A DNA stretch of 64,000 nucleotides from Flavobacterium luminosum (GTDB taxonomy: Bacteria > Bacteroidota > Bacteroidia > Flavobacteriales > Flavobacteriaceae): the NCBI RefSeq assembly GCF_023635005.1, contig NZ_JAMLJM010000002.1:1-64000 (forward strand), written 5' to 3'. Position numbers and translations under genes: made by a program. This document shows positions 62,893-64,000 of the stretch, one piece after another. The notes under the pieces are model-generated. The model was not told where the DNA came from. It did no database searches and was given only the letters and a program-made list of their open reading frames with translations. The first letter of the stretch is position 1. Each line of letters starts with the position of its first letter.

Positions 62893-63990
62893 TTATAGTT
62901 TAATGTTTTCAATATCGTTGTAATGTGCTTTTTGCATGATGGTTCCTTTTTGTAAAACTACTATACTTGGATTGGCTCGTTCAATAGTTTTGATAGTAGT
63001 AGGATCACAAAAATAGAAGTCGAAGGTAAATCCGTATTGTTGTTTTATTTTTTCAACTGAAGCAGCATCAGAACCTGTTACCGCAATAGTGTGATAACCT
63101 TTAGCTTTGGCTTTTTGATAAAAATTTTCTAAAAGTTTTAAGCCTTCAGGAGCAGATTTTTCTAAAGCATAAAGAGTGAAAAAAATGACTTTTTCTTCGT
63201 TAAGAATTTCTTCTTTGTAATCGCTTCCGTCTTTTTCCAAACTGAAATCATGAATAGGAGGCACATATCCTTCTTTGATTAATTTATCCACACGGTCAAT
63301 GAATTTCGCTGTAGGAGGTATGTTCATCAACTCCTTGTCTGAAAATTCTTTTTGTATTCCGTTTACTTCATAAATGAATTTCATTTCATACTCAGATTTT
63401 GGAGCTCCTTCTGGGATTTCCATTCCTTTTTGAATGTTTTTTCCAATGGCAAAGGCTCTAAAATCAATCAATGGTAAATGATGTAAAACATGATAACCAA
63501 TATAACAACTCGCTACAAGACTAAGAACAGAAACTGCTGAAGCAAATTTGTTATTGAATAAGGTTGTGATGTATTGCTTGTTAAAGAATAAAATAAGTAT
63601 GAAAACCAGTAATACAACATCTTTAGTGAACGATTCCCATGGAGTTAGTTTTAAGGCATCTCCAAAACAACCACAATCTTTTACTACATTGAAGTAGGCA
63701 GAATAGAACGTTAAAAATGTAAAGAATAAAATTAAAGCCAGTAAGCTCCAAAGTGTAAATTTAGTTTGGTATCCCACTAAAAGCATAACGCCTAATACCA
63801 TCTCAAGGATAACTACGAAAAGCGCTAATCCTAAGGTATAAGGAAGTAATGCCGGTAAATTGAAAACAGTTTCTCCAAAGTATTCATCTAATTTATACGA
63901 AAATCCTACAGGGTCATTTAGTTTGATGAAACCCGAAATGATAAATAAAAGACCAACAAACAAACGTGAAAAATGTACAATGTATTTCAT
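62893..63990 (-). CDS. BT_3928/DoxX-like membrane protein with C-terminal thioredoxin-like domain
   Basis: A 365-residue protein. The N-terminal half is DoxX-like with four transmembrane helices (about 5-22, 50-75, 80-98, 120-140), including LFVGLLFIISGFIKLNDPVG. A fifth helix lies near 150-170. The periplasmic C-terminal half (about 180-365) has a thioredoxin fold without the CxxC motif (VIFFTLYALEKSAPEGLKLL, HTIAVTGSDAASVEK, NPSIVVLQKG). The CGCFG motif between helices three and four is a hallmark of MauE/DoxX-type proteins that handle disulfides. It is the first gene of the tpiA operon. Confidence 0.92.
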   Translation of the reverse strand: MKYIVHFSRLFVGLLFIISGFIKLNDPVGFSYKLDEYFGETVFNLPALLPYTLGLALFVVILEMVLGVMLLVGYQTKFTLWSLLALILFFTFLTFYSAYFNVVKDCGCFGDALKLTPWESFTKDVVLLVFILILFFNKQYITTLFNNKFASAVSVLSLVASCYIGYHVLHHLPLIDFRAFAIGKNIQKGMEIPEGAPKSEYEMKFIYEVNGIQKEFSDKELMNIPPTAKFIDRVDKLIKEGYVPPIHDFSLEKDGSDYKEEILNEEKVIFFTLYALEKSAPEGLKLLENFYQKAKAKGYHTIAVTGSDAASVEKIKQQYGFTFDFYFCDPTTIKTIERANPSIVVLQKGTIMQKAHYNDIENIKL

Positions 63991-64000
63991 ATTGAAATTA

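Overview
The window is AT-rich chromosomal DNA from a member of the Bacteroidota, most likely a Flavobacterium or close relative in the Flavobacteriaceae. Three things point there. Many starts are preceded by the Bacteroidota promoter pattern (TTTG or TTG, about 18-22 nt, then TAnnTTTG) and few show a Shine-Dalgarno sequence. Several families are typical of the phylum (DUF4295 next to rpmB-rpmG, DUF2795, BT_3928/DoxX, DUF5723, the divergent ~390-residue PurM-like protein, type III glutamine synthetase). Signal peptides often end in AQ or SQ. I found no rRNA, tRNA, CRISPR array or complete mobile element.

Layout. 0-4.2 kb: the start of a leftward gene cut by the window edge, an orphan tyrosine recombinase, and a leftward siderophore-receptor/PepSY pair. 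4.4-12.2 kb: prfA, a DUF5723 outer-membrane protein, an AI-2E-type permease, pyrF with a cytosolic His-tailed metal-receptor-like protein, an alpha/beta hydrolase and a DUF4197 lipoprotein. 12.4-15.3 kb: katG and a thiol peroxidase of the GPx family. 15.3-15.7 kb: a gene-free stretch with five 11-bp repeats and a long hairpin. 15.7-26.1 kb: the fused B12 mutase IcmF, a MuiA-like protein with an inserted regulatory domain, a UDG-superfamily protein, a tandem USP, TerC and glutamine synthetase III.

26.5-33.5 kb is the most distinctive part: an eight-gene, one-strand curli-type functional-amyloid locus. It encodes a major subunit made of 22 uninterrupted 11-residue repeats, a minor CsgB-like subunit, a CsgE protein with an extra N-terminal domain resembling the amyloid inhibitor CsgC/CsgH, CsgF, a CsgG pore with an extra C-terminal barrel-like domain, and three further envelope proteins (propeller lipoprotein, PrcB-like lipoprotein, tandem-OmpA protein). 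A hairpin after the first gene probably makes the major subunit mRNA the most abundant.

33.5-50.9 kb is mostly housekeeping: PurM-like protein, two methyltransferases, a P-type ATPase, secA, a PduO-type adenosyltransferase (which would supply the AdoCbl that IcmF needs), an ABC ATPase, carbonic anhydrase, an ABC-F protein, a CocE-like hydrolase and a glycosyltransferase, followed by a lipoyl E2 at 51-52.3 kb. 52.3-56.4 kb is a small accessory island after a Flavobacteriaceae-type palindromic repeat. It holds tightly packed unknown genes, a remote UDG-like protein, an ADP-ribosylglycohydrolase and a secreted protein. 56.4-64 kb returns to core genes: a DEDDh exonuclease, an FAH-family enzyme, an orphan Hpt protein, cinA, rpmB-rpmG-DUF4295, a second copy of the palindromic repeat, ftsY, and a leftward BT_3928-TlpA-tpiA cluster.
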